This document shows, piece by piece, positions 45,143-56,172 of a DNA stretch of 64,000 nt. Each line of letters begins with the position of its first letter. Position 1 is the stretch's first letter. Origin of the DNA: Pseudevernia furfuracea (Eukaryota; Ascomycota; Lecanoromycetes; Lecanorales; Parmeliaceae); contig JAIUPT010000042.1 in assembly GCA_022315425.1 (NCBI GenBank), positions 62,001 through 126,000 on the forward strand. Reading direction: 5' to 3'. A model generated the notes under the pieces. The model saw only the letters and a list, made by a program, of their open reading frames with translations, was not told the origin of the DNA and searched no databases. Both the position numbers and the translations under genes were made by a program.

Positions 45143-46252
45143 GGTCTTTGCTCTTGAGTCCAAATTACCAATCAAAACTCCGACCAGAAGCTGTAGAGAC
45201 TTCTGCAGTGAAGTATTATTCGAAAAGGTAGATGGTTATCTGCGGTGTGGAGGCGATTGGGGGCAAATTAACAGACCAAGGTCACCATACGACAATAATT
45301 GACCAGGCGCCCGCAAAACCCAAGCGGGCGGTACGCGCTAAGATAGAGTACCTAAGGTAAGATAGCAAGACTGAACTAGTCCGTTTTTGAGCATCTATCA
45401 CCAAATTTTCTTGAACTTGTCTTTTTTTGGGTTTTTGCGATTACTTTGCGTGAATTTTGGCTTGCGGTTAAGGATTTGAATTTGTGCTTCTAGATCAATC
45501 TTTTACTACTGGATATGGGATGAGAGAAACAAGTATTGTATTCATCGAGTGAGTGGCAATCAGGAACTTCAACGTCTTTTCTCAGTTGCCCCTTGATCAG
45601 AGAGCGTTATCGAGCATGATATTGACCCCTCCGCTTTGCACTCCTCGATTCTACACGCCGGAAATATCTTTAAATTCTTGTTGCCTTCAGCTACATACCT
45701 AGCCAGACTCTCAGGTCTCCGAGCGTGGCCGTTGTGGAACAAATTCTCTCATTTTAACCGCCAACCTCTGATAGCTTGGCTGTTAAATTCTGAATTTTCC
45801 GTGGGTTTTGTTCGGAGTCCGCAACAAGTGTAGTTGGGCCCGCGCAACTGTGGAGTCTACCGCTCCAAGAGCAAGTTATCCAGGGATGCTTGACGGATGC
45901 TGGGCCTTGACCATGGACCAAGTGTTTTCCAAGCTTTTCCGAACCACTCTTCAGTTCCATGATAGCCTCTTTTTGCGCTGAAAATTTCCGTCCTCGGAAT
46001 TTTCTTTGCTCTCAAATGGACTCTCTAATAAGCTTACCATGCCTATTTCGGTGCGTGAGGGAGTTAATTGCAGAAATTTTTCGACTGCCCTGCTTGAGTA
46101 GATATATATTGCCTGTCCGTTCCTCGCTTTCTCTGTCATCTCTCTCTCGTCACCTTACCTTCACGCCATCGTACTCTCTAATCTTTACATCCTTCCCACA
46201 TCATTGCAATCTAATCTCCAGCCTCGGGCCACTTGAAAATACAAACATCACT
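45143..46252. other. Divergent region upstream of NPT1-like and repeat-protein genes
   Basis: 1.1 kb between the two start codons. A C/T-rich stretch (CTTTCTCTGTCATCTCTCTC, about 46129-46148) precedes the start at 46253, as is common in well-expressed fungal genes. No further gene. Confidence 0.5.
46101..46110 (+). promoter_or_regulatory. TATA-like box of the repeat-protein gene
   Basis: GATATATATT about 145 bp before the start codon at 46253, followed by a pyrimidine-rich region. Confidence 0.3.
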
Positions 46253-47743
46253 ATGAAGCTTTCAACTCTCTGCCCAGTCGTTGCCCTTTGTATCACAGGG
46301 TGCATCGCTCTTCCCGCGCGCATCCAAACTTCAGTTCCTGTTCCAGTCTCACAGGATCCCTCGCCTCCAAGGCCTTTTCCAGCTGGCCGCATCGTGGAAG
46401 TGAAGGATCCTTCACCACCACGGCCTTTTCCCAAGTATCCCTTGATAGCGGGAAACCCACTGGAAGAAGGGGACTCGTCGGTTCCGTCACGCTTCCCAAC
46501 AGACGAAGAAAATGTGGCTCACGACCCATCTCCTCCCCGGCCTTTCCCAGCTGGCCGCATCGTCGATATGAAGGACCCCTCACCGCCACTAGAAGAACGG
46601 GACCCTTCAGCACCACACAAGCTGGTCGCATTACAAACGGCAGCCACTGACCCATCGCCTCCAAGACCCTTCCCCAAGTACCCCCTGGACGGAGAAAATG
46701 CAAAAGAGGAGAGGGACCCACTCTCGCGCTTCCCAACTGAAGGAGAAAAGGAAGCCGCTGACCCTTCTCCACCGCGACCTTTCCCAGCTGGCCGCATAGT
46801 AGAAGTGAAGAACACTTCTCCAAGCGACATCATCGAACGTCGGTCCCCGTCACCTCTCCTCCGCTACCCGGAAGGTTCTGAAGCCGAAGCCAACGATCCC
46901 TCGCCACCCAGGCCATTCCCCGCTGGTCGCGTCGTGGAAGCGGAAGACTCTTCATCAAGCGACGCATTCGAGCCTCGTTCTCCATCACCTCTCCTCCGTA
47001 ACACCGAAGGCTCAGAGGCCGAAGCCAACGACCCCTCACCACCACGACCCTTCCCCGCCGGTCACCCCGTGGACATCGAACCACGAGCTGAAGAGCTCCC
47101 TTCCCACCGTGGACACGGAGGCTACTTCCCACCGTCGAATCCACCCGTCTCGCAACCCACTGCCAGAAACATCGAAGCCGATCAAAGGAGACACGATTAC
47201 CCTGGGCCGTGCCCACACCCCTGCCCACCCCACATGTTCGACTGCTGTTGGCCTCGCATGCGCGGACCTTTGGTGGATACCCTCGTGAGCATAAGGCGCG
47301 ACGCCGACTCCACACCCACACCCACCGCCTTCGCCTCGACCACGACCTCAGCAAGGCGCCCATTCCGTGACACGGTCATCACAGAGCTCGGCCGAAAATT
47401 CACCACGTCCACTCTTCCACCCACCGACCACTCCCCCACACCGGACGGCTCCGTCACGACACCGACCCCCGATCCATCCAACACGCCCCCGGCGCATTGG
47501 AGGACGCCCTGCACGACCACCCTCACCGCCTTCGACTTCCACCAACCAAACATGACCGGCACGTCGACCGTCTACAACGCCACCGTCACCCAGCCCCGCT
47601 ACGTCGACTGCGGAGGATGTAAGCTGAAGGTCACGAGGGTGGACGCCGGCAACGGGCCGCCCGTCATGACGTCCAAGCCCACGGTGACGGATCCCGGCAC
47701 GAGGACCAAGTATGCGACTCTGTGCGGCCCGCATACCCTGTGA
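46253..47743 (+). CDS. Secreted proline-rich tandem-repeat protein
   Basis: Single exon, 496 residues, function unknown. A signal peptide is evident (MKLSTLCPVVALCITGCIAL, then PARIQ). Residues ~35-280 contain seven copies of DPSPPRPFP followed by AGRIVEV/AGRVVEA/AGHPVDI or KYPL, spaced 30-45 residues. Two copies are embedded in a larger repeat with RSPSPLLRYPEGSEAEAND and RSPSPLLRNTEGSEAEAND. After the repeats come CPHPCPPHMFDCCWPRM, a Ser/Thr/Pro-rich stretch and a C-terminal module (CTTTLTAFDFHQPNMTGTST, YVDCGGCKLKV, TKYATLCGPHTL) of a type seen in other fungal secreted proteins. RR occurs once and EAEA twice, but regular Kex2 KR sites between repeats are absent. Likely a wall or extracellular protein; a processed-peptide precursor is possible but weakly supported. 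Confidence 0.85.
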   Translation: MKLSTLCPVVALCITGCIALPARIQTSVPVPVSQDPSPPRPFPAGRIVEVKDPSPPRPFPKYPLIAGNPLEEGDSSVPSRFPTDEENVAHDPSPPRPFPAGRIVDMKDPSPPLEERDPSAPHKLVALQTAATDPSPPRPFPKYPLDGENAKEERDPLSRFPTEGEKEAADPSPPRPFPAGRIVEVKNTSPSDIIERRSPSPLLRYPEGSEAEANDPSPPRPFPAGRVVEAEDSSSSDAFEPRSPSPLLRNTEGSEAEANDPSPPRPFPAGHPVDIEPRAEELPSHRGHGGYFPPSNPPVSQPTARNIEADQRRHDYPGPCPHPCPPHMFDCCWPRMRGPLVDTLVSIRRDADSTPTPTAFASTTTSARRPFRDTVITELGRKFTTSTLPPTDHSPTPDGSVTTPTPDPSNTPPAHWRTPCTTTLTAFDFHQPNMTGTSTVYNATVTQPRYVDCGGCKLKVTRVDAGNGPPVMTSKPTVTDPGTRTKYATLCGPHTL

Positions 47744-48380
47744 GGGGGGGATGTAATCATCGGACCGGATTTCTTTTTGTTGGAGTCAGGGGGGAAAAGG
47801 GGGGGGGCGGGGTGGGAGAAAAAAAAATTTGGTGCGCTGGATCGGAAGGGCCCTCTGGGTATGCAGATACCTAGATCAAGGGCTTTGATGATCAAGTGGC
47901 ACGGTACGACAACATACATGGCCCATGGCCCCGGACTGGCTCTAGGGCTTCCGGGCACGTGTGGTTCACGAAAAGGATGTGTGCATCATCATATCGATGC
48001 TTTGCGTACTCTGGACAGTGTGATCACATGGGGGGTGCGATAATTATAAAAAATATTTCCTTGGTTTCTTTCTTTTGTTTTCTTCCTTATTCGGATGGAC
48101 AGACAGACAGACAGACAGTTTTCATAGTATTAATATCAATGTGTCTTTCCTTGAACCGGAAACGTTGTAGTTGCCATCTTTGAAATGATTCTGACGATGC
48201 GTTTACACACTTGTTCGTGGGCACCCGTCCATGATGAAATCGTCTCCCATCACAGCATGGTCATCGCCACTTACATGCTTTTCTCATCAATTCTCAGCCC
48301 TTCACGGCAAATCAATGCCCTCTCATGTGTTTCCGACCGTAATCCCAGTCTTTCCCACCTCCCCACTCTTTCAGTCGTAA
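47744..48380. other. Spacer between convergent repeat-protein and methyltransferase genes
   Basis: G-rich patch at 47790-47817 and a GACA microsatellite at 48099-48118; no gene supported. Confidence 0.5.
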
Positions 48381-50427
48381 TCATAGCCCATCCGCCGCCC
48401 GCAACGCCCTCACCGCCTGCTCGAAGAATGCCTTGGCGACGAGCGGAGGCACGGCGTTCCCAATCTGCTTCCTCGCTCCGCGACTGAAACGATGCTCCAA
48501 CGGGAAGCCCTGGAGGCATGCCAGCTCGCGCGTCGTGAAACACCGCTTGCCGGAAGGATGGTAGTTGAGAGTGCCACTGCAGCAAATCGTGTTGCGAAGA
48601 GGGAGGCGGCTGGAGTAAGGTTTCCGGTCGAACTCGGGCCGAAATTGAGGGCTATGGTCTGGGAAGCCGCGGGGGATCCGGCCGATAGCATCCTCCACGG
48701 TACTGAAACGGGATCGGTGAGGGAAGCGAGGGAGATCCTCGGCTTTGCAGTGGGTTGGCTCCGGGAAGTCTGGGAGCGTCTCCCCGGGGCTAGTCGTTCG
48801 GTGTCAGTCAGCACTCAAAGCCAAGGGGAATCAAGGGGATTCTAGCTTACCAAGACGCAAAGATGAAGAGCCGTTTTCTTGCTTGTGGCAGGCCGAAGTC
48901 CATCAGGTTGAAGACCTTCCATCGAACGCTGAATCCAAGTTTGGTGAACTGTTGGATCAGTGCATTGAACCATTCCAGGTTTTCGACAGTACGTGTCAGT
49001 CCAAATGTCTGCTCCAAGGTTACGATGCGAGGCGTTGTCTTCTTGATCAAGGTTTCCGTAGCCATAAACGCGGCTTGGTTTTGCTCGTCATTCGGAAAGG
49101 GTCGAGTGTGCAACGGCGAGAATGGTGGACAAGGTGGTGATAGATGCAGTACATCGACCTTGTAATTTCCGTTGATGGCCATGGCAAATTGATAAGCTGA
49201 GATACATTCACATTTGGCATTCGGGAAGTTCAGGCGGTATGTCGCGATAGCATTGAGATCCTGATCAAATCCGCGTTCAACCCGGAGACCAGCCCCCTGG
49301 GCTCCCCTCGAGACGCCGCCGCATCCGCAGTAAGCATCTGTGAATGTGTAACTTCTCTGATGTTGTCGATTTGTTGCTTCGTTGACAGCTAGATTTTGGC
49401 TGTGGAAACCCAGGGGATCAATGTTGCGTGATCTCATCCGCTCTCCTCGCTTGAAGACTACCTCTTCATCCAGCCACCCTGCACTTGCTCCCCCTTTAGT
49501 CGTGGGCCCTCTGAAATCGCGTCTCAACCGATTCTGCGTTACTATGCATCCTGGGTCTGCTTCTGTATCTGTCAACCTAGTCAAGACCCCTTCGTTGTTG
49601 CTCGTCTTGAGGTACTTCCATCGGCATGTGAGGCGACAATGAGCGCTGATGTACTCCAAACTCGAAGAGAGGCTGGCTGGATCAGTCTCGCGGTAACTCA
49701 ATGCCGGGAATTGGTGGTTGGTCACAACGAGTTCACGAATCTTGACGACGGCAGCAATTTCGATGGTTTCGATGCTCTGCTCAAGAATATCGCGACGATC
49801 ATCCGGGTCATATTTTGCCATGAAGGTGACTTCATTGATTTTCGACTCCAGCAGACCTTTAAGAGATCGGTTCCTCTGAAACCGAAAGCCTTTCAAGAAG
49901 ATCTTACCCCTTCTGCGATCTTCCAGTATGGCTTTGATCCTGAGGAAAGCCCCATCCGCCATCTCAACGGTCTTGCCGGGTTTCAATGTTTGTCCGCTGT
50001 AGCTGAACGTTTGTAGAGTTCGAGGATCGTCTCGAATTCTTCTTATGGCAATGGCGCCAGATCTTCGGTTCTGTAAAATAGAGACGATGCGATAGAAACT
50101 ACCGTCTTGTCCTTGGATTGTTCCACCTACTTGGACAGTACGACCGTTTCGGGTGTAGGTCGATAATTCCCGAAAGTTGACAGCCTGAGTTCTGGCTTGA
50201 CGTCGATTTCGACGAGCCTCAGACACTGGGGGTACGACACGTTCGACAGTCTCGTCCCCCAGAAGAGTACTGTCACTCATGGTTTCATCGTCGCTATCCA
50301 AGTTGATCACATTTGGATTTCGACGGACGTAGCCTGGAGGCACTGGATTGGCTCCATCCATGTCCACATCCACATATGATGCGAGAGCTTCAGGCGGTGG
50401 GTCAGCGTCCTCCATGTTGGTGTCCAT
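48381..50427 (-). CDS. RID/Masc1-type cytosine DNA methyltransferase
   Basis: Putative C5-cytosine methyltransferase of the fungus-specific RID/Masc1 family. In Neurospora RID is required for repeat-induced point mutation, and in Ascobolus Masc1 for premeiotic methylation. Exons 50427-48851 and 48789-48381 (61 bp intron, branch GTGCTGAC) give 661 residues. N-terminal ~330 residues contain a BAH-like region (VGGTIQGQDGSFYRIVSILQ) and TRLTDTEADPGCIV. The catalytic part has YTFTDAYCGCGGVSRGAQGA (motif I), VERGFDQDLNAIATYRLNFP, LHLSPPCPPFSPLHT (motif IV; catalytic Cys433), TLEQTFGL (motif VI with EQT instead of the usual ENV, typical of this family), FGLPQARKRLFIFAS (motif VIII), ELACLQGFP (motif IX) and QIGNAVPP (motif X). 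All core motifs look intact, so the enzyme is probably active. A RIP role for this copy is inference. Confidence 0.92.
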
Positions 50428-50703
50428 GTTTGTTGCAAGGAAGAGCTTGATGATAGTTCAGATTACGCCGATGCAATAATGGTAGTGACCATAAATGTGG
50501 TTTAACGATGATGTGACAGAGAGAAGGTAAAGGATATCGAATTGCAAACTCTTCGATCAGGAAGTGAGGTATGGAAAGACGGGCCCTGAGGTCAGATCCG
50601 GATGATTATACCATTTTTCACTTCAGTTCACGTCACTTTAGATTCAACAATGATCGCAGATCGAGTCTAACAAATCGGGAATCCTCTCTTCTATCATTCA
50701 GCA

Positions 50704-52266
50704 TCATCCTCTGGATTTACGCGACGGCTGCCTCTGCTTTGACTGCTTGTTGTTACTGTACACCCAAGACTTCTTGCCTTCAATCGGTTTGAGAAAGCCA
50801 TCGACATGGACACCCCCCACCATTCCACCCTCGAATCTGTTGCTGGAGGCTTCCCTTGCTCGCCTAGTGTTCCTTTGATTGTTTTCAGGGAAGACAAGGG
50901 GAGTAGCATCTGGTAGATACAAGTGCTCTTCCTGGGCCTCCTTACCCTCCTCTAGAGTTCTGAATTTGATGCCCTCCCCAAAAAGCGTTGCACATCGAGC
51001 AGTAGCACTGCCCACCATTTTCTGATGCCAACCAATCATGGAAGCAATGCCCAGCACATCGCTCCAATCCCGAAGACCTAAAGGCCCCTTACGACCGCGA
51101 AAATTCTGACTCCGCGATCTGCGCGAAGAAGATCTGGCGAGTTGGATTTTGCCTTTCGAGCCCGATTGCTTTCTGCTGGCACGGTTTTCCTCGGATTCGG
51201 AGCCAGGATTGTTAGGCGTCTCATGAATTACTTCGTCTTCATCGGATTTTGGTGCTTCCCGCTTTCTTTTCTGCGGTCTGCCTCTTGATGTTGACCGCTC
51301 GGTTGCCTGACTCTGAGAGTCGCTGCCAGAGTCTTCGACAACTAGATAAGCACTCCTAGCATGGTGTAGTCCCATTAGTAGATCATCCAGCTTTGTCATC
51401 ATATGCTGTACTGTAGGCTGTAGGATCTCGCTTGCTCGTTGGTCGTCAGCCATAGTAACAGGCTTCTGATCTGGAACCTCATTATATTCATTGGCATCGA
51501 ATCTCCCCTTGGAATCCCTTCGCCGGCTTTGCGATTGCTTGGTAGGATTTGCGGACTGCTGCGCATCTCCCGGTAGCCGATCCTGAAACCGTTCTTTCGC
51601 TTTCCGTAGGATTTGTGCAACAAGCATCTCCTGTAGATACCGACCTGGTCTCTTCGATTTGGCATGGTACAGCTCGGATAGAACAGCATCTTCTTCCCAG
51701 CGCCTTTCATCATGCTCTCTCGGAACGATGCCAGGCGGTAAAGGCCAAGCGGTCCAGACCTTGGGTGGAATCCAGTTCGACCCTTCATTAGCTGCCTCTA
51801 GATCTTCTGAAATTCGAGCTTGCTGGCCTGAGTCCCGAGTGTGGTTCCTCTGTCTCAGCTTAAAGGAGTTGTACAAATGGACGCTAAGATCTTTTGCTTG
51901 CAAATGATCAAGACTGGCTGCCAGGTCTCTTTCAGGAGCAGTCCAATTCCGCCAAGTAGAGGGTGGTCCTCCAAATTTGTTTGGGCGGGACGGCACAGAT
52001 GTGGAGTCTTGAGAATCCTCGTCCAAGACGTCCTGATGCTCATCTTCTGCAGCAGATTGGTTGGCCCTGGGATCATCGCCAGCGTCGGATGGCCTTTGGG
52101 ATGATTGCTGTGAGCTGGACTCGCGATTAGAGGGCACATCAGATAGATAGTCGCTTGTCAAGTCCAACTCTTCGTCCGCCGCATACAATTGGTCAGCCGG
52201 TTGCTGTGCTGATTGGAGTGGCGGAGAGGAAGGGAATCGCGCATCCTCCTCTTCGGCAGATGACAT
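50704..52266 (-). CDS. RNA polymerase I upstream activation factor subunit Rrn9
   Basis: Single exon, 520 residues. Matches the fungal Rrn9-domain protein family: GGPPSTWRNWTAPERDLAAS, LDHLQAKDLSVHLYNSFKLR, IPPKVWTAWPLPPGIVPREH and, in the C-terminal part, LRDWSDVLGIASMIGWHQKM with TARCATLFGEGIKFR. Yeast Rrn9 is part of the UAF complex at the rDNA promoter. Large parts are acidic or Ser/Arg-rich (KSDEDEVIHETPNN, RSSSRRSRSQNFRGRK), suggesting nuclear localisation and disorder. Same strand as the methyltransferase, 276 bp apart. Confidence 0.82.
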   Translation of the reverse strand: MSSAEEEDARFPSSPPLQSAQQPADQLYAADEELDLTSDYLSDVPSNRESSSQQSSQRPSDAGDDPRANQSAAEDEHQDVLDEDSQDSTSVPSRPNKFGGPPSTWRNWTAPERDLAASLDHLQAKDLSVHLYNSFKLRQRNHTRDSGQQARISEDLEAANEGSNWIPPKVWTAWPLPPGIVPREHDERRWEEDAVLSELYHAKSKRPGRYLQEMLVAQILRKAKERFQDRLPGDAQQSANPTKQSQSRRRDSKGRFDANEYNEVPDQKPVTMADDQRASEILQPTVQHMMTKLDDLLMGLHHARSAYLVVEDSGSDSQSQATERSTSRGRPQKRKREAPKSDEDEVIHETPNNPGSESEENRASRKQSGSKGKIQLARSSSRRSRSQNFRGRKGPLGLRDWSDVLGIASMIGWHQKMVGSATARCATLFGEGIKFRTLEEGKEAQEEHLYLPDATPLVFPENNQRNTRRAREASSNRFEGGMVGGVHVDGFLKPIEGKKSWVYSNNKQSKQRQPSRKSRG

Positions 52267-52837
52267 ATTGTATTTGAGGGATGAACGTAGAGTGAATCTC
52301 TATGCCGCCCTGCTATCGCATTGATGCCGCGGGATGAATTTGTCCCTTCAGCGGACGCGTGCAACTACTGGCTTGTTGACAACATTAATGAGGATGTCTA
52401 GGAACCGACGTTTGCAGGGGACTACTATGTTTTGACGGGTGTTTTGGTTTGTTGTCACTGTTAAATTTGCTTCCTACTCACATGTAGTGTGAGAAACTCT
52501 ACAAGATCGAAAAGCGTCACCGGCGTGTCTCTTCACTGGGCCTCTGTTGCCTTGGCGTGAAGAAAACACTCGGTCAAAAGTCGAGAAATAAGTGACCCTC
52601 GGGCCCCTGGACATTGAGATCTATGGGCCCCAACCCCCAGAAGTTGTATGAACTACGTGAGCCTCCGGGCACAAGACGACAACTCTAAGATACCGGACCT
52701 CCCTTCACGGCACGGCTTTGCTGGCTAATACCACAAAAGTTGAGGCAAGGATTAATATAATACGCTATCAGGAGGTTGTGGATTACAGATGATTGATTAG
52801 GTACAATAATGCGCCATGAGAGCTTTTAGACGCTGCG
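52267..52837. other. RRN9 promoter side and SAC1 3' side
   Basis: 571 bp with normal composition; no gene or repeat seen. Confidence 0.5.
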
Positions 52838-55050
52838 TTATTGTATCCTCTTCTTGCCCTCTTCGAGATGACCCAATCGAACGTTACTTGCGCCACGTTC
52901 ACGAGGCACAAAGTTCCCTATCACTTTGTCTTTCATAACGCTACCCATAGTCTCTTGATAGCCTTCTTGAGCCCAACGAGGTGTGTTGAGCTTTGGCCAA
53001 TTGACCTGAAAAGTGTCGGGTCAGTATATTCTTGGGTTGGGGGCTTCGGCCACTTACGTAGAGCATGCCATGGCTCCAAATGAAGTGCCCGCACCAGCTA
53101 CCAATGACCATCCAACACAGAGCAAATACACGTAAAGGCCAAACAGTCGTATCTGGTTGGATTCTTGTCAAGGAGGTAACCATGACTAGGAAGAAGCTAG
53201 CAGCGAACAGATATGGTATAGCTTGAATCAAGATTGGTCTTCGATCCTTGAAGACAAGATTGGTATCAGTGAGGGAGGTCGAAGGCAGATATGCGCCGAG
53301 AAACAGATCGAAAGCATCCTGCCGTGGCCCATCTCCGAAGTTGTTTTTGACATAGCGAGTAACGGAGTTGTTCAAATCTTGAGCCATCCCAGCCCGTGTC
53401 CTCTCGCCAGTGCGCGTGAAGTCTGTCTTGAGAGCCCCAGTCCCAGAGTATGATTTGGACACAACGTCAGCGTTGTCTGCCCAGATATTTCGAAACAAGT
53501 CCTGGAACGCTCTGTCGTCATCAGCAGACTCCCCAGGCTTCAGAGCACCAATGTTAGTCAACTGCCGAGTCAAGGTCCAGCGAGCCAGCATTGTCTGGAC
53601 AACGTTCGTCCGGTCCAAACAGTCCATGCAATTCGTTCGAACTACAGCCTTTTGCAGACTGCGCACCTCCAGACGCCCTTGAGCATCCGCCGGCATGTCC
53701 ACACCACGGAAATATTGGCCTTTCGTGAGACCTTCCTTTAATTGATCAAGCAGTAACTGAGCGCGATGCCACTTCAGCCCTTTGGTCTCATTGTGGAAAT
53801 CAAAGTAGATATAATGTAGCCGGTCGTACTTCTGATTCTTCTGGCTTGCCTCGACAACATGTATCTTTTCCTCCGTAACGTAGTCCGCCTGTGTCGCTTC
53901 ATCTGGAGAGGAGACTAGGATTCGTACCATCTGCTCGTAGGCTTTCTTAACTCGATCTTCGCGACCTTTTTGGTTGACAAGGTTGACAAGGTAGTTATCA
54001 CCATATAGGTTTATTTGCTCATTAAAGTGCAGTCGCGCAGCCTCCACAGCTGTCTCCACTCCGCGTATTTGAAGATCCGGGACGTATTTCAAAGAGTTGA
54101 CCTCCGCCCAGTAGACGGGTACGCTTCCCCTTGTCTGGACATAAGACATGACTTGTGTGTCGAAGCCTCCACTTCCTCCCACCTTGCCGTTCTGCATCCC
54201 TCCCCCACCAGCGAAGCCTCCTAGATCCCCCGTCTCATCGTTGAGGATCACAATCTGCTCCGTCTCATTGAAGTTTGCAACGTGCCCTTGATCGTTAATG
54301 CCACGAGTGAGATAGCGAGTCCCAGCTCTGTGTCTGGATCTCCTTGTGATCAGAGTGAATGTCAACGGGGTTGCTTTCACACGGGTTTGAGTGATTCTCA
54401 GCATTCCGAACATGACAGGAAGGATAAAGGGGTCAGCTCCAGCCTGCTGCCCGCCCCGGAGTCCAGAGCCACTTCCTGCGCCATTTGCAAAGTCTATGAG
54501 GTCTGACTGAACGAATTTGTTCCAGAAGAAGCGGTCGTCGGCTCTCCTCCATAGTGGCTGTGAGGGATCAGATTGGGATTGACGTTGAAAGCTGTTGGTG
54601 ATGTCGAAGGAGTATGAAAAGTACATGGGTCCAGTTTTCAGCAGAGTTTTCAGCAGGCTGAGGTAGGTATCTTCATCTGGATCATGGAGTGCGCGCTCGC
54701 GCAGTGGAAGAAATTCGGTGGAGATGACTTTATAGACCATGTTTCCTTTCAGGCGGCCCATTGGCTGTGCTTTTGTGATTATTATTATGTACTTGTCTGC
54801 CGTTTTATCAGCACGGTCTTAGCCTCCAAAGCAAGACATATTCACCTAATCTAAGCTTGATCATGCCGAGTATGCCTGCAATAGTCGACACCCTTTTCGC
54901 ACCCAAGAGCGCACCATTATTGAGTCGTAAGTCTCCAGAGGGGCGTTCGACTACCAGAGTCTGGGCCGAAGGGGAGGAAGGAGATGTGAAGGCGTAATGT
55001 GACGAAGAGGCATGGACATTAATGTCTCTGAAAGGAACTAGACTGCGCAT
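52838..55050 (-). CDS. SAC1: Sac1 phosphoinositide phosphatase
   Basis: Lipid phosphatase of the ER/Golgi membrane that dephosphorylates PtdIns4P (also 3P). Exons 55050-54846, 54796-53058, 53005-52838 give 703 residues. N-terminal Sac domain: RRVSTIAGILGMIKLRL, DKYIIIITKAQPMGRLKGN, VYKVISTEFLPL, YFSYSFDITNSFQRQ and ADDRFFWNKF. The catalytic CX5R loop is RTNCMDCLDRTN with Cys458 and Arg464. Two C-terminal membrane helices (IPYLFAASFFLVMVTSLTRI; WPLRVFALCWMVIGSWCGHF) are followed by VNWPKLNTPRWAQEGYQE. The final intron (53057-53006) must be removed to reach this tail; without it the frame runs on to a false end at 52941. Introns 49 and 52 bp. Confidence 0.95.
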
Positions 55051-56101
55051 TATGGAGCTCTATCGCCGTAAAGCAGAGGTATTTCGGAGTCAAGAGGAGG
55101 AGCCGTTTCTCAGAAAGAGGCTTAGTCGCTACTGCATCATTGTAGAGACATTTAGGGCGGTGGTTGAGGGAGTGAAGCTGCAGCGCAGAGTCGCAGAGTG
55201 TGCAGGTCTTGGCAGTACAGTCCAAATATTTAGCGTTGCACCAACTCTCTAGCCTCCGCCATTAAAATACCTTATGTTAGTAATTAGCGAAGACTTGACA
55301 CGCCTTGCTGATGTTTCTTGCTATCTCGTCATCACTTCTTCTTTTAAGGATATCTTTATAGTCAATGATCGAACCTAAGGGGAAAGGCGTATATCAATCT
55401 CGTAGTATGGCGCTTCAAATGTAATCGACGACAATTCGCGATTTATCTACGCTTGAGTCGAGGGGTATATGATAAGAGTAAAAAAAGGTCGTCACATTTA
55501 ACTGTCTTATCTAATTTCAAGAGAGTGATAAATCACAAAGAGTGCCTACGGGCTGAAAAGCGACGAAACCGCCTTTCTCTACATCGTGCATTCTTACGTA
55601 TAAAATGGGTGAGGGTCTTCCGCGTTCAATAGCGGTCAAACTGTGATGTTGTCGATGCAAAGAAAACATCAGAGTAGAAGGACTTTATGCTAACAAGAAG
55701 GGGAACATTGATGACGATGTGGAATGGATCTATGGTAATGTTCGGCCGCTCTATCGTGAGCGGGGGAGGATTTGTCTCAGTTGATTCAGACATTGATTTC
55801 AGTTGCCATTGCCGACTCACAGCATTTCGAGTTGACCATGCCAAGTACGATTTACCCGTCAAAGCAGCCATGTTGGATGATTGGCCATCATCATCAGTTG
55901 AGCCTCGAGCATACTGGGAATAAGGAAAGATGGTTTCAGATAGTCTTCATGTAGAGAGAGATAAAGCACAATGTAGACAAAACTAGATCACTTGCTCACT
56001 TAAAGATACGGTAGAATCTCCAGACTGAAAAGAAAAAAGCCATTGAACCTTCCGGCTAAGGACTTTGATAATGGACCCAAAAAATTGATCGCGTAATAAT
56101 T
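55051..56101. other. SAC1 upstream region and AT-rich spacer
   Basis: 5' side of SAC1 to about 55260, then an AT-rich stretch (about 55260-55560) that may be old repeat DNA. No gene supported. Confidence 0.45.
56079..56084 (-). terminator. Pol III terminator (T6) of the tRNA gene
   Basis: Six A on the + strand = T6 on the tRNA strand, 17 bp downstream of the tRNA 3' end. Confidence 0.7.
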
Positions 56102-56172
56102 GACTTAGCCAGGGGTCGAACCTGGGATCTCTAGATTCGTAGTCTAGCGCCTTGCCATTGGGCCACTAAGCC
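56102..56172 (-). tRNA. tRNA-Arg (anticodon ACG)
   Basis: 71 nt cloverleaf without intron. Acceptor stem GGCTTAG/CTAAGTC (one G-U), D-arm with A box GTGGCCCAATGG, anticodon stem CTAGA/TCTAG with loop CTACGAA (anticodon ACG), and T-arm with B box GGTTCGACCCC. CCA is not encoded. Confidence 0.93.

Noticed and set aside
46201..47734. Several long open frames on the opposite strand of the repeat protein
   Set aside because: They mirror the repeats of the real gene, lack start context and signal peptides, and arise from GC-rich repetitive codons.
48410..49165. Open frames on both strands over the methyltransferase C-terminus
   Set aside because: The spliced minus-strand frame contains all methyltransferase motifs; the others are shadows.
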